From the NCBI GenBank assembly GCA_030040595.1, contig JASHTL010000020.1, positions 1 to 14,094 of the forward strand: a stretch of 14,094 bases of DNA, in the 5' to 3' direction. The notes below the pieces were generated by a model. It was given only the letters and a program-made list of their open reading frames with translations, searched no databases and was not told where the DNA came from. The stretch comes from Microcaldota archaeon. GTDB taxonomy: Archaea; Micrarchaeota; Micrarchaeia; Micrarchaeales; CABMGC01. Below, piece after piece: positions 12,653 through 14,094 of this stretch. The number at the start of each line of letters is the position of its first letter. Positions within the stretch are counted from its first letter, which is position 1. Both the position numbers and the translations under genes were made by a program.

Positions 12653-12678
12653 TGGCACCCTGACTTTTTGTGATCATT

Positions 12679-13494
12679 ATGCGCCGAGTAATAACACCTA
12701 GAGTAGGCACTGTAAACACAGCCGAGCCGCTGGATAATATAGTCTTTGTGAAGATAGGCACTGCCAGCATACTTAGACGCAGCAGGCTTAGGAGTAGAGA
12801 CGTGATCGATTGGAGAGTCCTTAGCGGGCTGGCCAGGGACATAACTGCGCATTGGGGCAAAGAGACAGCATTTGGGGACAATACCAAGTTCGTAGTAGTA
12901 ACTTCGGGCGCGAGGGAGCGAGGACGGCTCACCGATTACGATGACCCTAGAATAGCCGCGGGGAGGGGGCAGCCCAAGATAACCGCTGCCTACATTGCAT
13001 GCTTCGGCATATGGAATGCGATTGGAAGGCTACATGGAAGAAGACCTGTGCATATCCTGCAGCTGCTTGTCGAGAGCAACCACATGCACGATGACCCGGA
13101 GACAGGTGTAAGCTCCGTCAGTATCCGGGCGCTGAAAGAGAACACAATGGTTGTAATGAACGAGAACGACCCATTGGCTACCAGGCAAACGACCTGGGGG
13201 GATAATGACCGCTTGGTTGCAGATGCCGCAGAAATGCTCAATATGAGAAGAGGGGTCAATGTAAAGGCTGTTGTTCTTATGTCTAGGAAGAACGGAAATG
13301 GCAATGGAAAGAGTGTCGGAAGAGGCGGAATCGCCTCTAAGGCAGAATCGGTTAAGAAAGTTGAAGGCGCTGGAATGCTGGCACTTGTGGTTGATGGAAA
13401 GACGAAGAGAATACTGAGGAAACTCTTAAGGGACGAAGGCACCGCGATAGAAGACGCGATAAGCGCTGCAGGAGAAGTGAAGGGTGCACCCTGA
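12679..13494 (+). CDS. glutamate 5-kinase-like amino acid kinase, no PUA domain
   Basis: The 271-aa protein is an amino acid kinase most like ProB, the first enzyme of proline synthesis (glutamate to glutamyl 5-phosphate). Counting from 12679: V-F-V-K-I-G-T (22-28), V-V-T-S-G-A (74-79), M-N-E-N-D (160-164), W-G-D-N-D-R-L (173-179) and G-R-G-G-x-x-S-K (214-221) all match ProB active-site motifs. About 40 residues usually found between the D-N-D helix and G-T-G-G, including the L-T-D-x-x-G-L-Y-x-x-D-P nucleotide loop, are shrunk to a Gly/Asn-rich turn (N-G-N-G-N-G-K). The C-terminal PUA domain is missing. ATG 12679 follows GTGATC (12670-12675); the GTG itself is a less likely start. No proA is visible. 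Substrate is uncertain. Confidence 0.78.
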   Translation: MRRVITPRVGTVNTAEPLDNIVFVKIGTASILRRSRLRSRDVIDWRVLSGLARDITAHWGKETAFGDNTKFVVVTSGARERGRLTDYDDPRIAAGRGQPKITAAYIACFGIWNAIGRLHGRRPVHILQLLVESNHMHDDPETGVSSVSIRALKENTMVVMNENDPLATRQTTWGDNDRLVADAAEMLNMRRGVNVKAVVLMSRKNGNGNGKSVGRGGIASKAESVKKVEGAGMLALVVDGKTKRILRKLLRDEGTAIEDAISAAGEVKGAP

Positions 13495-13500
13495 TTTGGA

Positions 13501-14094
13501 TCAGTATGCCTTTGCAAAGTATGCAACCGTGTCCGTGGGTTCGCCACAGACTATGCACTTTCCCTTTTTCTTTTCATTGAACGGTATTACCCTGTTCGTC
13601 GCTGTTGTATCCTTCTTTATCTTTTCTTCGCATGCGTCTTTTCCACACCAGTTAACTTTGACGAATCCCCCTTTTGACGAGATTATTTTCTGCATTTCCT
13701 TGTAGTCATGAGCCTCGGTTATGCTTCCTTTAAGTTCCTTCAGGGCCCGATCGTAGAGACTTTGCTGTATAGCATCCAGCGTCGCATGGATTTCCTTCTC
13801 AACATCTTCATTCTTGACGCTCTTCTTTTCCTTGGTGTCCCTCCTGGCGAAGACAACGCTTCCGTTCTTTATGTCCTTCGGCCCTACCTCTATCCTGAGA
13901 GGCACGCCCTTCAATTCCCAGTCATTGAACTTGTATCCAGGGGTCACCCCTTCCCTCAGGTCAAGCTCTGTCCTGTATCTGCCTTTTATCTTTTCGAATA
14001 GCTTCTTTGAGAATTCCTTTACGGTATCCGCATCCTCGTCCTTGAATATCGGCACGATGACAACCTGGGTATGGGCAACCTTAGGCGGCATTAC
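13501..14094 (-). CDS. proS: prolyl-tRNA synthetase, C-terminal part (partial)
   Basis: About 198 residues are present; the catalytic core lies beyond the right edge. The part seen is the anticodon-binding domain (P-P-K-V-A-H-x-Q-V-V-I-V-P-I, L-R-E-G-x-T-P-G-Y-K-F-N-D-W-E-L-K-G-V-P-L-R-I-E-V-G-P-K-D) followed by the archaeal/eukaryal-type C-terminal zinc domain with four Cys (W-C-G-K-D-A-C, K-C-I-V-C-G) and the usual Tyr-ending tail (A-Y-F-A-K-A-Y). This identifies the archaeal-type ProRS rather than the bacterial one. It converges on the kinase-like gene with a 6-nt gap. Confidence 0.96.
   Translation of the reverse strand, partial: VMPPKVAHTQVVIVPIFKDEDADTVKEFSKKLFEKIKGRYRTELDLREGVTPGYKFNDWELKGVPLRIEVGPKDIKNGSVVFARRDTKEKKSVKNEDVEKEIHATLDAIQQSLYDRALKELKGSITEAHDYKEMQKIISSKGGFVKVNWCGKDACEEKIKKDTTATNRVIPFNEKKKGKCIVCGEPTDTVAYFAKAY

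Larger units (their letters stand above)
12284..12669. other. 386-bp stretch with no long gene
   Basis: I see no long coding frame on either strand that looks real. The stretch holds the C/D box sRNA, the nested inverted repeats, a TATA box and the small Pro-rich frame listed separately. At its left end CATAAC (12292-12297) can pair with GTTATG (12314-12319), a weak hairpin after the phosphatase-like gene without a T-run. Confidence 0.6.

Noticed and set aside
12508..12932. Reverse-strand frames opposite the kinase start
   Set aside because: Low-complexity translations without family features, opposite a gene with clear ProB motifs.
1..14094. CRISPR array or insertion sequence
   Set aside because: No regularly spaced repeats, transposase frame or terminal inverted repeats were seen on either strand.

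Overview
The window is archaeal and probably comes from a small-genome DPANN lineage (Micrarchaeota/ARMAN-like is my guess, not shown). Archaeal markers seen directly: RNA polymerase subunit Rpo7 and Spt4 side by side, an archaeal-type prolyl-tRNA synthetase C-terminus, a free-standing AlaX, a C/D box sRNA, TATA/BRE promoters about 25 nt ahead of leaderless starts, and GGTGA-type ribosome binding sites matching the archaeal 16S 3' end.

Layout. 1-~602: 3' part of a 23S rRNA (domains V-VI) with several changed peptidyl-transferase-centre bases, then a hairpin and T-run. 698-1249 (-): unrecognised gene. 1338-1873 (-): two-gene toxin-antitoxin-like pair (PBECR/BECR-type RNase plus DUF2283 protein). 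Divergent from it, 1950-6359 (+): a tightly packed six-gene operon coding for a VirB2-like pilin, a VirB6/CedA-like polytopic membrane protein, a VirB3/VirB4-N-terminus-like protein, a separate VirB4/HerA-like ATPase, and two unrecognised proteins. This is the main find: a minimal type IV secretion/conjugation-type machine resembling the archaeal Ced/Ted DNA-exchange apparatus, with the ATPase apparently split in two. 6377-7598 (-): Fcf1-like PIN protein, Rpo7, Spt4. 7665-9338 (+): UppP, IscU/SufU, RidA. 9335-10057 (-): AlaX. 10108-10180: tRNA-Gln(UUG).

10181-11870 is AT-richer accessory DNA: a leaderless, sequon-rich membrane-anchored protein, a 10-bp copy of the tRNA-Gln 3' end (att-like), a VapBC module with a 20-bp palindromic operator, then a LMW-phosphatase/ArsC-like protein (11870-12283). 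12284-12678 has no long gene but holds a canonical C/D box sRNA, nested inverted repeats around a TATA box, and a structured leader with a Pro-rich 29-codon ORF. It leads into a short glutamate-5-kinase-like gene (12679-13494). The C-terminal part of proS (-) closes the window.

How the parts fit: the operon at 1950-6359 would build an envelope channel and pilus with its own ATPase. No relaxase, coupling protein or VirB8-10/VirB11 homologue is visible here, which fits DNA uptake or exchange (as in Ced) better than classical conjugation. The rest is mostly housekeeping (transcription, translation quality control, Fe-S assembly, lipid carrier recycling) plus two toxin-antitoxin pairs.
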